Source: Roseomonas gilardii subsp. gilardii
GTDB lineage: Bacteria; Pseudomonadota; Alphaproteobacteria; Acetobacterales; Acetobacteraceae
DNA length: 64,000 bases
Direction of reading: 5' to 3'
Assembly: GCF_023078375.1 (NCBI RefSeq)
Contig: NZ_CP095554.1
Location: forward strand, 4,084,501 to 4,148,500
Within the stretch, counting starts at the first letter, position 1; every line of letters begins with the position of its first letter. Positions 10,689-19,165 of the stretch are shown here, one piece after another. Made by a program: the position numbers and the translations under genes. The notes below the pieces were generated by a model. That model did not search any database and was not told the DNA's origin. It worked only from the letters and a program-made list of their open reading frames with translations.

Positions 10689-11378
10689 ATGGATCAGCCT
10701 ATGACCCTAGCGGCGCGCGAGGAAACAACGAAACCGCTACCCCCGGTGACATTCCGTAAGCGGGACTGCGGCGATTTCGACATGAGGATCGCCCGCGACG
10801 GCACCTGGCATTATCGCGGATCGCCGATCGGACGGAAGGAGCTGGTCTGCCTTTTCGCCAGTGTTCTCAAGCGCCTGCCCGATGGCGGCTATGTCCTGGA
10901 GACGCCCGCCGAACGGGGGCGGATCGCGGTGGACGACGCCCCCTTCGTGGCGGTCGAGATGTGCTGGCGGGACTGCGACTGCGAGGGCCATGGCGTGAAG
11001 CTGCAATGCGTGAGCTTCCGCACCAACCTGGACGAGGTGGTGACCGCCGGGCCGGAGCACCCGATCCGCGTGGAGACAGACCCCGAGACCGGCGAGCCCA
11101 GCCCCTATGTGCTGATCCGCCCCGGGCTGGAGGCCCGCATCAGCCGCCCCGTCTTCTACGAGATGGTCGCCCTGGCCGAGACCGAGGTGATCGACGGCCG
11201 CCGCGTGCTTGGCGTCTGGAGCAAGGGTATGTTCTTCCCGGTGGGCGACCATCCGGAGGAAGAGGCGGGCGAATTGAGAGGATGGCTGGGACGAGGACAG
11301 CCCCGCCGGGTGATGGATGATGGCTTGCCGGCCCCCTCCCGCCCTCCCCTTCCGCCCGGGAGATCGCCCGCCGCCTGA
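10689..11378 (+). CDS. DUF1285 domain protein
   Basis: 229 residues. The core, from FDMRIARDGTWHYRGSPIGR to VLGVWSKGMFFPVG, matches the two-domain DUF1285 family, small cytosolic proteins of unknown function common in alphaproteobacteria. The GGYVLETPAERGRIAVDD and CVSFRTNLDEVV segments are typical. The C-terminal 40 or so residues after MFFPVGDHPEEE are proline/arginine-rich, unlike the family, and run to within 24 bp of the NUDIX gene. This tail may be real or the result of a nearby frame error. First gene of a plus-strand run that continues with coenzyme A pyrophosphatase and the CCA enzyme, the usual neighbourhood of this family. Confidence 0.8.
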   Translation: MDQPMTLAAREETTKPLPPVTFRKRDCGDFDMRIARDGTWHYRGSPIGRKELVCLFASVLKRLPDGGYVLETPAERGRIAVDDAPFVAVEMCWRDCDCEGHGVKLQCVSFRTNLDEVVTAGPEHPIRVETDPETGEPSPYVLIRPGLEARISRPVFYEMVALAETEVIDGRRVLGVWSKGMFFPVGDHPEEEAGELRGWLGRGQPRRVMDDGLPAPSRPPLPPGRSPAA

Positions 11379-11401
11379 CGGCGGCCCTGGCGCCGGGGCG
11401 G

Positions 11402-11986
11402 ATGCCGCCCCTCTATCCCAGCACCACGCCCGACAGCACTGGCCTGCCCGAGGAGCTGGACGCGCCGCCCCCGCCCGAGGAGACCGAACCCGGGACCGGC
11501 CTGCGCCGCGCCGCCGTCCTGGTGCCCGTGTTGCTCGGCGAGGCCCCCTCGGTGATGCTGACCCTGCGCGCGGCCACGCTCTCCGCCCATGCCGGGCAGG
11601 TGGCGCTGCCCGGTGGGCGGATCGAGGCAGGCGAGACGCCCGAGGCCGCCGCCCTGCGCGAGGCCGCCGAGGAGGTCGGGCTCGACCCGCGCCTGCCGCA
11701 CCTCCTGGGCCGGCTGCCGCCGCATGTGACCGGCACGGGCTATCACGTCGTGCCGGTGGTGGCCCTGCTGCACCCGCCCTTCACCGTGACGCCGGACCCT
11801 TCGGAAGTGGCGGAGATCTTCGAATACCCGGTGGCCCGCCTGCTCGACCCGGCGCAGCCGGAACGGCGGAACCGCCTCGTCGAGGGGCGGGAGCGCGCCT
11901 TCTGGGTCTGGCCGCATGAGCGGCACCTCGTCTGGGGCGCCACGGCGGCGATCCTGCGCAACCTCGCTTTGGTCCTGCGCGGCTGA
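11402..11986 (+). CDS. CoA pyrophosphatase (NUDIX hydrolase)
   Basis: 194 residues. The NUDIX box G-x5-E-x7-R-E-x2-E-E-x-G is complete (from GRIEAGETPE to EAAEEVGL, about residues 75-97). It is preceded by the CoA-subfamily UPF0035-type segment LRAATLSAHAGQVALPGG. Such enzymes split CoA and its oxidised forms into 3',5'-ADP and phosphopantetheine. ATG 11402 is the only standard start in this frame after the stop at about 11318, but upstream codons still read like protein (SAREIARRLTAALAP). The true N-terminus may therefore lie further up across a frame shift. The stop overlaps the next start (TGATG). Confidence 0.88.
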   Translation: MPPLYPSTTPDSTGLPEELDAPPPPEETEPGTGLRRAAVLVPVLLGEAPSVMLTLRAATLSAHAGQVALPGGRIEAGETPEAAALREAAEEVGLDPRLPHLLGRLPPHVTGTGYHVVPVVALLHPPFTVTPDPSEVAEIFEYPVARLLDPAQPERRNRLVEGRERAFWVWPHERHLVWGATAAILRNLALVLRG

Positions 11987-12255
11987 TGCTGCTTCGCCTC
12001 GTCCCCCTTCTGCTCTTCCTGGCGCCCTTCGCCGGCTTCCTGCTCTGGCGCCAGCTCCGGCCGCGCGGGGTGCCGGGACAGCCGGACCTGCCCTGGCCCT
12101 TCCTCGCCCTGGCCGGGGCCGGGCTGGCCCTGGCGGTGGCGGGGCTGGTGGCCTATGGCCTGTCCCGCCGGATGGAACAGGGCAGCACCTATGTGCCGGC
12201 GAGGCTCGCGCCGGATGGCCGGATCGAACGTGGCCATGCCGGGCCGCCGCGCTAG
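11986..12255 (+). CDS. Small inner-membrane protein, DUF6111-like
   Basis: 89 residues with two hydrophobic helices: LLLRLVPLLLFLAPFAGFLL-type at the N-terminus, and a second around FLALAGAGLALAVAGLVAYG. A short polar tail (SRRMEQGSTYVPARL) follows. The pattern and its place between the NUDIX CoA pyrophosphatase and the CCA-adding enzyme fit the DUF6111 family. That label is from memory of context, not a search. The start overlaps the NUDIX stop by one base, so it is translationally coupled. Function unknown. Confidence 0.7.
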   Translation: MLLRLVPLLLFLAPFAGFLLWRQLRPRGVPGQPDLPWPFLALAGAGLALAVAGLVAYGLSRRMEQGSTYVPARLAPDGRIERGHAGPPR

Positions 12256-12404
12256 CGCCCCCTCACCCACCATCCGGACGGACCGGAGCCTCCCATGCGC
12301 CCGCCTGATTCGATCCTCCCCGAAGCGCCTCCCGGAGCACCCGGCGATGCCCCGCATGCGCGGGTGCCGCCCCCGGAACGGCTGACCCGGGGCGCCCCCT
12401 GGCA

Positions 12405-13622
12405 GTGCTGCGGGCGCTGCCGGGCTCGCGCGCCGTGGGCGGCTGTGTGCGCGACGCGCTGGCGGGGCGGCCGATCGCCGATGTGGATGTCGGCGTGCCC
12501 CTGCCGCCCGGGGAGGCCGTGCCTCTGCTGCGCTCCGCCGGGCTGAAGGTGGTGGAGACCGGCCTCGCCCATGGCACCGTGACCGCCATCGGCGGCGGGG
12601 AGCCGGTGGAGGTGACCAGCCTGCGCCGCGACGTCACCACCGACGGCCGCCATGCCGAGGTGGAATGGACCGCCGACTGGCGCGAGGACGCGGCCCGCCG
12701 CGACTTCACCATCAACGCCATGTCGATGGATGCGGAGGGGAACCTCTGGGACTGGTTCGGCGGGCGGACGGACCTCGCCGCCGGGGTGGTGCGCTTCGTG
12801 GGCGACCCGGCGACGCGGCTGCGGGAGGACTACCTGCGCGCCCTGCGCTTCTTCCGCTTCCAGGCCCGCTACGGCACCGGCGCGCCGGATGCGGCGGCGC
12901 TGGCGGCGATCCGCGAGGCGGTGCCGGGGCTGGCGCGCCTGTCCGCCGAGCGGGTCTGGAGCGAGCTGAAGCGTCTCCTGGCCGCGCCCGACCCCACCGG
13001 CGCGCTGCTGCCGATGCTGGATTCCGGCGTGCTGGCCGCGATCCTGCCCGAGGCGGTGCCCTCCCCCTCTGAACTGGCCACGATGGCGGACCGCATCGCC
13101 GCCCTGCGGCACGGCATCGGAGCCGGCCTGCCGCCCGACCCGGTGCTGCGCCTCGCCGCCCTGCTCTCCCCCGCGGCGCGCGGTGCCGGCGTGCGGATTG
13201 CGCGGCGCCTGCGCTTCTCCAACGAGGAGCGGGACGTGCTGGCCGGGCTGGTGGACCAGACCTTCCCGGTGGAGCCGGCGCCGGACGACGACGCCCTGCG
13301 CCGCTGGCTGTCCCGGCCCGGGGACGCCGGGGCGCCACTCCGCGAGGCCTGGCTGGCCGAGTTGCGCGACGGGCGGGACCGCTCGGCCCTGCGGGCGCGG
13401 ATGGCGGCGATGCCGGTTCCCCGATTCCCGCTCCAGGGCCGCGACGCCCTGGCCATGGGTGTGCCGCCGGGGCCACAGCTCGGGCGGATGCTGCGGGCGG
13501 TGGAGGACTGGTGGCGAGAGGGAGGCTGCCGGGCGGATGCCGGGGCCTGCCGCGCGCGATTGACGGAACTGATGAAGGATATCACGGAAGGCCACTGGCC
13601 GTCCGGCCAAGGGCGCGCATAA
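12405..13622 (+). CDS. cca: CCA-adding enzyme / tRNA nucleotidyltransferase
   Basis: The open frame begins at GTG 12405 and gives 405 residues. It has the class II nucleotidyltransferase head: AVGGCVRDALAG, the metal-binding D-x-D in IADVDVGVP, and RRDFTINAMSM, followed by the RNA-binding domain (ATRLREDYLRALRFFRFQARYG). The enzyme adds or repairs the CCA end of tRNAs. The N-terminus looks clipped. Adding one C to the C5 run at 12395-12399 would join the frame of ATG 12295 to give ERLTRGAPLAVLRALPG directly before the GG motif, so the intact gene probably spans 12295-13622 with one base missing here. Confidence 0.9.
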   Translation: MLRALPGSRAVGGCVRDALAGRPIADVDVGVPLPPGEAVPLLRSAGLKVVETGLAHGTVTAIGGGEPVEVTSLRRDVTTDGRHAEVEWTADWREDAARRDFTINAMSMDAEGNLWDWFGGRTDLAAGVVRFVGDPATRLREDYLRALRFFRFQARYGTGAPDAAALAAIREAVPGLARLSAERVWSELKRLLAAPDPTGALLPMLDSGVLAAILPEAVPSPSELATMADRIAALRHGIGAGLPPDPVLRLAALLSPAARGAGVRIARRLRFSNEERDVLAGLVDQTFPVEPAPDDDALRRWLSRPGDAGAPLREAWLAELRDGRDRSALRARMAAMPVPRFPLQGRDALAMGVPPGPQLGRMLRAVEDWWREGGCRADAGACRARLTELMKDITEGHWPSGQGRA

Positions 13623-13650
13623 GCGCCCCTCCACCGTCAGAGAGCCTTCC

Positions 13651-14049
13651 ATGCCCCAGGACGACGTCTTCGCCCCGAGCTGGGCCCCTCGCATGCTTTC
13701 GGTGCTGCGGATCATGGCCGCGCTGCTGTTCCTGGCCCATGGCACGCAGAAGCTCTTCGGCTTCCCGGCGCCGCAGTACATGCCCGCAGCCTTCACCATG
13801 GGCTGGTTCGCGGCGGTGATCGAGCTGGTCGGCGGTGTGCTGCTGACGATGGGCCTCTTCACCCGCATCGTGGCCTTCATCTGCGCCGGCGAGATGGCCT
13901 TCGCCTATTTCATCGCGCATTTCCCGAAGAGCTTCTTCCCCGCCGTGAACGGGGGCGATGCCGCCGTGCTGTTCTGCTTCATCTTCCTCTACCTCTTCGT
14001 GGCCGGTGGCGGTGCCTGGTCGGTGGACGCCGCCCGCAACCGGGTCTAG
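13651..14049 (+). CDS. DoxX family membrane protein
   Basis: 132 residues with four predicted membrane helices. The DoxX pattern is clear: MLSVLRIMAALLFLAHGTQK with the conserved HG, ELVGGVLLTMGLFTRIVAF, and EMAFAYFIAHFPKSFFP. The family includes terminal-oxidase-associated and redox-linked inner-membrane proteins; the role of this member is unknown. It starts 28 bp after the CCA-enzyme stop, possibly co-transcribed, and is followed by intergenic repeat copy 1. Confidence 0.88.
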   Translation: MPQDDVFAPSWAPRMLSVLRIMAALLFLAHGTQKLFGFPAPQYMPAAFTMGWFAAVIELVGGVLLTMGLFTRIVAFICAGEMAFAYFIAHFPKSFFPAVNGGDAAVLFCFIFLYLFVAGGGAWSVDAARNRV

Positions 14050-14083
14050 CCGCGCTCCCTCCCCCGGCGGGCCATGCGCTTCG

Positions 14084-14406
14084 TGGCTGCCCCGGGGGAG
14101 AGGCGCCGCCTCTCCCGCCGGCCCCCCTCTCCGCCGGGGACCGAAGCCGGTCCCCGGACCCCGGGCTTTCGTGGGCTCCCATGGCTGCCGTTACTCTGTG
14201 GTTCGACCCCTGGGCGCAGGTGGATCGGCGGGGCTCCCGAAAAGAAGGAAAACATCTTCCCCGCGCTGGTGGCACCCGCAGCCGCCGGAGAGCGATGCTC
14301 TCCGGCGTGATCGGGCCGCGGTCAGCAACAGCGAATGGGAGGTCCAGGACCCTCAGGGTCCTGGCGGATAGGGGGTCCGGGGGAAAGGCAGCGCCTTGCC
14401 CCCGGG
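14084..14406 (+). repeat. Interspersed hairpin-rich intergenic repeat, copy 1
   Basis: It fills most of the 14050-14522 gap, where I see no credible gene. It shares long stretches with 51041-51349, including GGCACCCGCAGCCGCCGGAG and TCTCCGGCGTGATC. Four hairpins are present: 14096-14116 (9 bp, loop GCC), 14285-14305 (CCGGAGAGC, loop GAT, perfect), 14344-14364 (CCAGGACCC, loop TCA, perfect) and about 14377-14405 (loop AGC, one mismatch). The same loops or near-identical loops recur in copy 2. Confidence 0.85.
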
Positions 14407-14522
14407 ACAGCGCCAGGCCGGACAGTGTTGCCGGACAGTGTTCCGGCGCGCCCCCGGCATTTCGCCTCCGCGCAGAAGGGCGATACCACCCGGCGGCGAT
14501 CCGCTCTAATCCCCCTGGCGAC

Positions 14523-16291
14523 ATGGCCCGCCCCAAGCATCCCCCGATTTCCGCCGAGACCACCCGCGCCCTGACCCGGCGGCTGTGGCGCGACTATGTG
14601 CGCCACCATCCACGCGGCATCCTGGTGGCGATCCTCTGCACCGGCGCGGTGGCGGGGCTGACGGCGCTCTATCCCGTCGTGATCCAGCAGGCCTTCGACC
14701 TGTTCACCAGCGGCGACCCGCGGATCACCTGGCTGGCGCCGCCGGCCATCATCCTGCTGACCTGCTTCAAGGCACTGGCGCAGTACGGGCAGGCGGTCTC
14801 CGTGCAGGCCGTGGTGCTGCGGGTGATCGAGTCGGTACAGAATGACCTGTTCCGCGCCCTCACCCGCGCCGACCTGGCTGTCGTGGCGCGGGAGGCGCCG
14901 GCCCGCCACGCCGCCCGCTTCACCGCCGATGCCCAGGCGATCCGCGAGGCGCTGACCAAGGCGATCAACGGCGTGGCGGACCTGCTGACCGTGGTCGGGC
15001 TGGTTGGCTCGATGGTCTGGCTGGACTGGCAGATGACGCTGGTGGCGGCGCTGCTCTACCCGGTCGCGGTGGTGCCGGTGCTGCGGCTCGGCAAGCGCAT
15101 CCGCCGCGCCTCCGGCGGCATGCAGGACCGGGTGGGGGAACTGGCGGCGACGCTGACGGAATCCTTCTCCGCTGCCCGCGTGGTCCGCACCTACCGTCTG
15201 GAGGAGAGCGAGGAGGCCCGGGCGCGTGGCGCCTTCGCCCAGCTCCGCGCCGCATTGATGGGCATCAACCGCATCCGCTCCAGCCTCGATCCGATGCTGG
15301 AGGCCATCGGCGGCGTGGCCGTGGCCGCCATCCTGGCCGTGGTCGGCTGGCGCGTCTCCCAGGGCATCGGCACGGTCGGGCAGTTCACCGGCTTCGTCGC
15401 CGCTCTGCTCATCGCCTCCCGCCCTGTGCGCGCGCTGGGCTCGCTGAACGCGGCGCTGCAGGAGGGGCTGGCCGGGCTGTCGCGGGTCTTCGCCGTGATG
15501 GACACGAAGCCGCGCATCACCTCCCCGGCCGGGGCGCCCGCCCTGCCCCCGGGCATGGCCGGGTGGAATTCGCCGATGTCGCCTTCGCCTATGAGGGCGG
15601 TGCCGACGCGGCGCTGCGCGGGGTGAGCTTCGTGGCCGAGCCCGGGCGGACGCTGGCGCTGGTCGGACCCTCCGGCGCCGGCAAGTCCACCGCCCTGGCC
15701 CTGCTGCCGCGCCTCTATGACGTGACCGCCGGCCGGGTGACGCTGGACGGGGCGGATGTGCGGGAGGTCTCGCTCGCCAGCCTGCGCGACGCCATTGCCT
15801 ATGTCGGGCAGGATGCGGTGATCTTCGACGACACCGCCTTCAGCAACATCGCCAGCGGCCGCCCGGGCGCGACCCGCGCGGAGGTGGAGGAGGCCGCCCG
15901 CGCCGCCGCCGCGCATGGCTTCCTGACGGCGCTGCCGCAGGGCTATGACACGGTGCTGGGCCCGGGGGGCTCACGCCTTTCGGGCGGGCAGAAGCAGCGC
16001 ATCTCCCTGGCCCGCGCCCTGCTGCGCAACCCGCGCGTGCTGCTGCTGGACGAGGCGACCAGCGCCCTGGACGCGGAAAACGAGGCGGCGGTGCAGGAGG
16101 CCATCGCCCGGCTGCGGGCCGGGCGCACCACGCTGGTGGTGGCGCATCGCCTGTCCACCGTGCGGGATGCCGACCTGATCGTGGCGATGGAGGGAGGCCG
16201 CGTTGCGGAACAGGGCACGCATGCCGAGTTGATGCGGCGGGACGGGCTCTATGCCCGGCTGGTGCGGACGCAGAGCTTCGTGGCGGCCTGA
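14523..16291 (+). pseudogene. MsbA-like ABC exporter (fused permease-ATPase), one-base frame break
   Basis: The N-terminal half (start ATG 14523, MARPKHPPISAETTRAL) holds the six-helix exporter domain, and the frame is lost near 15550. The ATPase half continues in another frame from about 15563: EFADVAFAYEGG, Walker A GPSGAGKST, signature LSGGQKQR, Walker B VLLLDEATSALD, H-loop VVAHRLS. Adding one base to the C5 run at 15546-15550 would read LPPGHGRVEFADV and restore about 590 codons, the normal size for a homodimeric lipid/drug exporter. Both halves look well conserved, so the break may be recent or a sequence error. It lies just downstream of repeat copy 1. Confidence 0.88.
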
Positions 16292-16327
16292 TCCGCCGGA
16301 ACCCGTTTGGGAAAATCCCCCCGGGCG

Positions 16328-16354
16328 GGGGCGGGATGCCTCTTTTCCCGCCCC
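16328..16354 (+). terminator. Hairpin after the ABC exporter gene
   Basis: GGGGCGGGA at 16328-16336 pairs perfectly with TCCCGCCCC at 16346-16354, across a loop ending in TCTTT. It lies 37 bp after the exporter stop and 26 bp before the next start. The T-rich part is in the loop rather than after the stem, so termination is only inferred. Confidence 0.45.
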
Positions 16355-16379
16355 AGGGCCACGCTATCTTGAAAGTGCC

Positions 16380-16751
16380 ATGAAACGCCTCCTCCTCGCG
16401 CTGCCCCTGCTCGCCACAGCCTGTGCCGCGCCAGGACCGACCCTGGCGCAGCGGCTGTCGCCGCTGGTGGGGCAGTCGGAGGGCCAGCTCGTCTCCACCC
16501 TGGGCGTGCCGGTGCGGACCTATGAGGCGGATGGGCGGAAGTTCCTCGAATTCCAGAGCCAGCGCCTGACCGCCATGCCCGGCGACCCCTTCTGGGGCGG
16601 CGGTTTCGGCTATGGCGGGCGTCCCTTCGGCTGGGGCGGCGTCTGGGGGCCGCCCACCACGGTCTGGGCGCCGGTGACCTGCAACGTCACCTTCGCCCTG
16701 CGGGCCGACCGGGTGGAGGACTTCACCTACCGGGGCGACGGCTGCGCCTAA
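16380..16751 (+). CDS. Small outer-membrane-type lipoprotein, unknown function
   Basis: 123 residues. The N-terminus MKRLLLALPLLATACAAPG is a lipoprotein signal with lipobox LATAC, so Cys15 should be lipidated. The mature part starts with LAQRLSPLVGQSEGQLVSTLGVP, which resembles the SmpA/OmlA-like fold of small envelope lipoproteins. A glycine/tryptophan-rich loop follows (PFWGGGFGYGGRPFGWGG), then two cysteines (CNVTF, GDGCA) that could form a disulfide. Not assigned to a named family. It is followed 90 bp later by another exported protein. Confidence 0.75.
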   Translation: MKRLLLALPLLATACAAPGPTLAQRLSPLVGQSEGQLVSTLGVPVRTYEADGRKFLEFQSQRLTAMPGDPFWGGGFGYGGRPFGWGGVWGPPTTVWAPVTCNVTFALRADRVEDFTYRGDGCA

Positions 16752-16841
16752 GGGCGGCCGCCCCCCCGCCCCGCCTGAATGTCACCGCGGGAATTTCCCC
16801 GCTGGCAGAATGCCGCTCTGCCCGCTAGACAGGCACGCATT

Positions 16842-17462
16842 ATGCGCCGCCTGCTCCTCGCCAGCCTCGCCACCCTGCTGCTGCCTGCCGCGGCCGCGCA
16901 GGCGCAATTCGATCCGACCCGCCCACGCGGCCCGTTGCAGCCCAACACCCCGGGCGCGGCGCCAGCGATGGCGCCCCCGCCCCTGCCTGGCGCCGGCAAC
17001 GGCCCTGGCGGCGCGATCCCGTCGGACAAGCCCGTCGCCAGCATGTCGCCGAATGACGAATTATTCGACGCCATCACCCGGGGCGACATGGCCGCCGCCC
17101 GCGACGCCGTCTCGCGCGGCGCCGATCTGGAGGCGCGGAACGTCCTGGGCCTGACGCCGATCGACGCGGCGGTGGACCGGGGCCGCAACGACATCGCCTT
17201 CTACCTGCTCTCGGCCCGCGCCTCCTTCCGGCCCAGTGGCCCGTCCTCCCCGCCGCCGCGCGAGGCTGCCGCGCCGCGTTCCGGCCCCTCCCGCTCCGCC
17301 GCGCCGCGCGAGGCCGCGCGCGGGCGCAGCCCGGACAGCGCCTCCAGCCCCCGCCCGACCCGCACCGCCGAGCAGGCGCCTGGCGGACGGGCCCCGGCGG
17401 GCAATGGCGGCACGCCCCGGCCGGAAGCCGGCTTCCTGGGCTTCGACGGCCGCGGCGGCTGA
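16842..17462 (+). CDS. Exported protein with short ankyrin-repeat segment
   Basis: 206 residues. Signal peptide MRRLLLASLATLLLPAAAAQAQ, with cleavage expected after AQA. A proline/glycine-rich linker leads to an ankyrin-like stretch at about residues 72-110 (NDELFDAITRGDMAAARDAV, GADLEARNVLGLTPIDAAVD). The C-terminal half is a low-complexity, Pro/Ser/Arg-rich tail ending in GFLGFDGRGG. A periplasmic protein-binding role is possible but unproven. The start is the Met 22 codons into the longer open frame, chosen because it begins the signal peptide. Confidence 0.75.
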   Translation: MRRLLLASLATLLLPAAAAQAQFDPTRPRGPLQPNTPGAAPAMAPPPLPGAGNGPGGAIPSDKPVASMSPNDELFDAITRGDMAAARDAVSRGADLEARNVLGLTPIDAAVDRGRNDIAFYLLSARASFRPSGPSSPPPREAAAPRSGPSRSAAPREAARGRSPDSASSPRPTRTAEQAPGGRAPAGNGGTPRPEAGFLGFDGRGG

Positions 17463-17552
17463 TTCCGCCCCTCCGGCGAAACCCATCGGCCGGCGCGGGC
17501 TTTTCCCCGCACCGGGCCTCGGCCCGTTTCCGGAAACAAGGACGCGGGCCGC

Positions 17553-17732
17553 ATGAAGGGCACCCCGATGAGCCTCTGGCTGAGTGCCGCCAACCGCACC
17601 ATCGGCTGGTGGCAGGGCCATTTCGCCCATGCCTGGCGCCAGCAGAGCAGCAAGGCCATGCGCACCGCCCTGTCCCCCGCGCCGAAACCCTCCGCGCCCC
17701 GGACGAAGCGCCGGCGCGCGAAGAAGACCTGA
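17553..17732 (+). CDS. Small basic protein, 59 aa, unknown
   Basis: ATG 17553 to TGA 17732. The first half (SLWLSAANRTIGWWQGHFAHAW) is amphipathic and tryptophan-rich. The C-terminus is strongly basic (PRTKRRRAKKT). A purine-rich AAGGAC lies about 11 bases upstream. The switch from an ordered-looking helix to a Lys/Arg tail ending exactly at a stop argues for a real gene, possibly nucleic-acid or polymer-granule binding, but I do not recognise a family. Confidence 0.5.
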   Translation: MKGTPMSLWLSAANRTIGWWQGHFAHAWRQQSSKAMRTALSPAPKPSAPRTKRRRAKKT

Positions 17733-17857
17733 CCCCTGGGCCACCCACCCGTCCGGACATCTCCCGGCATGCGGGGCGGGCGCATCACACCTCAGGCATT
17801 CGTGGGTCGCCTGGACCGCAAGGTGGATTGGCGGCTGGGGCAGGCTGACGTACATCC

Positions 17858-19165
17858 ATGTATGTAATGTCCCCTCCGAGCCATCCTGACGTCCTGATCC
17901 TCGGCGCCGGCGCGGCCGGCCTCGCGGCGGCGCGCGCCTGCCTCGCGCGGGGGTTGAGCTGCACCGTGCTGGAGGCGCGGGACCGCGCCGGTGGCCGGGC
18001 ACTGACCGATCACGGCTTCGGCTGGCCGGTGGATCTCGGCGCCACCTGGCTGCACGCGGCATCCCGGAACCCGCTGACGGCCCTGGCACGGGATCTGGGC
18101 TTCCGGCTGCTGAACCACGACGACCATCGCCTCCACCGACTCTATCTGGATCAGGCCGGCGATGCCCCCGGCACGGGGCGCTGGGCAACCGAGGCGGAAC
18201 AGGCGGAATTCGACGCGGCCTATGACCGGTGGATGGAGGCCGTGCGGGCCGCTCCGCGGGAGCCGGACCCCGCCCTGGCCGAAGTGGCGCCGCGTGGTGG
18301 CCCCTGGGATGCCAGCATCGCGGCCTGGGAGGGCCAGACCATCGCCGCGGCGGAGCCGCGCGACATGGGGGTGGAGGATTTCCTGCGCAACCAGTTGGAA
18401 CCGCCCAACCTCCTGCCCGAACCCGGCTTCGGCACGCTGCTGACCACCTTGGCACAGGGCCTGCCGATCCTCACCGGCTGGCCCGTGGAGCGGCTGTGCT
18501 GGTCCGGCACCGGCATCCGCGCCGAGGGGCCGCGCGGCGTGCTGGAGGGCCGGGCGGCCATCGTGACCCTGCCGGCCAGCCTCCTGGCCGCCGAAGCGCT
18601 GTGCTTCGACCCGCCCCTGCCGCCGGGATACCAGGAGGCGCTGCGGGGCCTGCCGCTCGGGCTGCTGACCAAGTTCATCCTGCCGGCCCATGGCGAGGAC
18701 CGGCTGGACCTGCCGCCCTTCGGAGGGGCCGAGCGTCGTGTCACGGAAGGCGAGACCCGCATGACCTTCGTGGCCTGGCCCTTCGGCCGGCCGCATCTGG
18801 AGGGCTTCCTGGGCGGCGATCATGCCTGGGCGCTGGAGCGTGAGGGGCCGGCCGCCCAGCTCGCCCATGCCCGGGAGGAGCTGGCGCGGCTCTATGGCAG
18901 CCGGGCACGGCGGGCCATCGACTGGGACCGCGCCCTGGTCAGCCGCTGGGGCGCCGACCCCTTCTCGCGCGGGGCCTACAGCTATGCCCGGCCCGGCGCG
19001 GCCGGCGCGCGCGCGGCCCTGTCCGCTCCGCTGGCGGATGGGCGCCTGGTCCTGGCCGGCGAGCACTGCCACCCCGATCAGGCCGGCACCGTCGGCGGCG
19101 CCTGGGAAACCGGCGAGGCCGCGGCCGCGACGATCGCCGGAACCCTGTCGCCGGGGGCCGGCTGA
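17858..19165 (+). CDS. FAD-dependent amine oxidase family protein
   Basis: 435 residues. The N-terminal Rossmann motif GAGAAGLAAARACLARG is followed by the E-A-R-D-R-x-G-G-R signature (LEARDRAGGRALT). The C-terminal FAD site is GEHCHPDQAGTVGGAWETGE. This is the flavin monoamine oxidase layout; the substrate is unknown, and no signal peptide is seen. ATG 17858 is used; ATG 17867 (MSPPSHPD) is an alternative. The stop TGA 19163-19165 overlaps the ATG of mlaE, so the oxidase is translationally coupled to a lipid-transport operon, an unusual partner. Confidence 0.88.
   Translation: MYVMSPPSHPDVLILGAGAAGLAAARACLARGLSCTVLEARDRAGGRALTDHGFGWPVDLGATWLHAASRNPLTALARDLGFRLLNHDDHRLHRLYLDQAGDAPGTGRWATEAEQAEFDAAYDRWMEAVRAAPREPDPALAEVAPRGGPWDASIAAWEGQTIAAAEPRDMGVEDFLRNQLEPPNLLPEPGFGTLLTTLAQGLPILTGWPVERLCWSGTGIRAEGPRGVLEGRAAIVTLPASLLAAEALCFDPPLPPGYQEALRGLPLGLLTKFILPAHGEDRLDLPPFGGAERRVTEGETRMTFVAWPFGRPHLEGFLGGDHAWALEREGPAAQLAHAREELARLYGSRARRAIDWDRALVSRWGADPFSRGAYSYARPGAAGARAALSAPLADGRLVLAGEHCHPDQAGTVGGAWETGEAAAATIAGTLSPGAG

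Noticed and set aside
14181-14522. N-terminal extension of the ABC exporter into the repeat
   Set aside because: The extra residues are encoded by repeat copy 1 and do not resemble any exporter; ATG 14523 fits the family.
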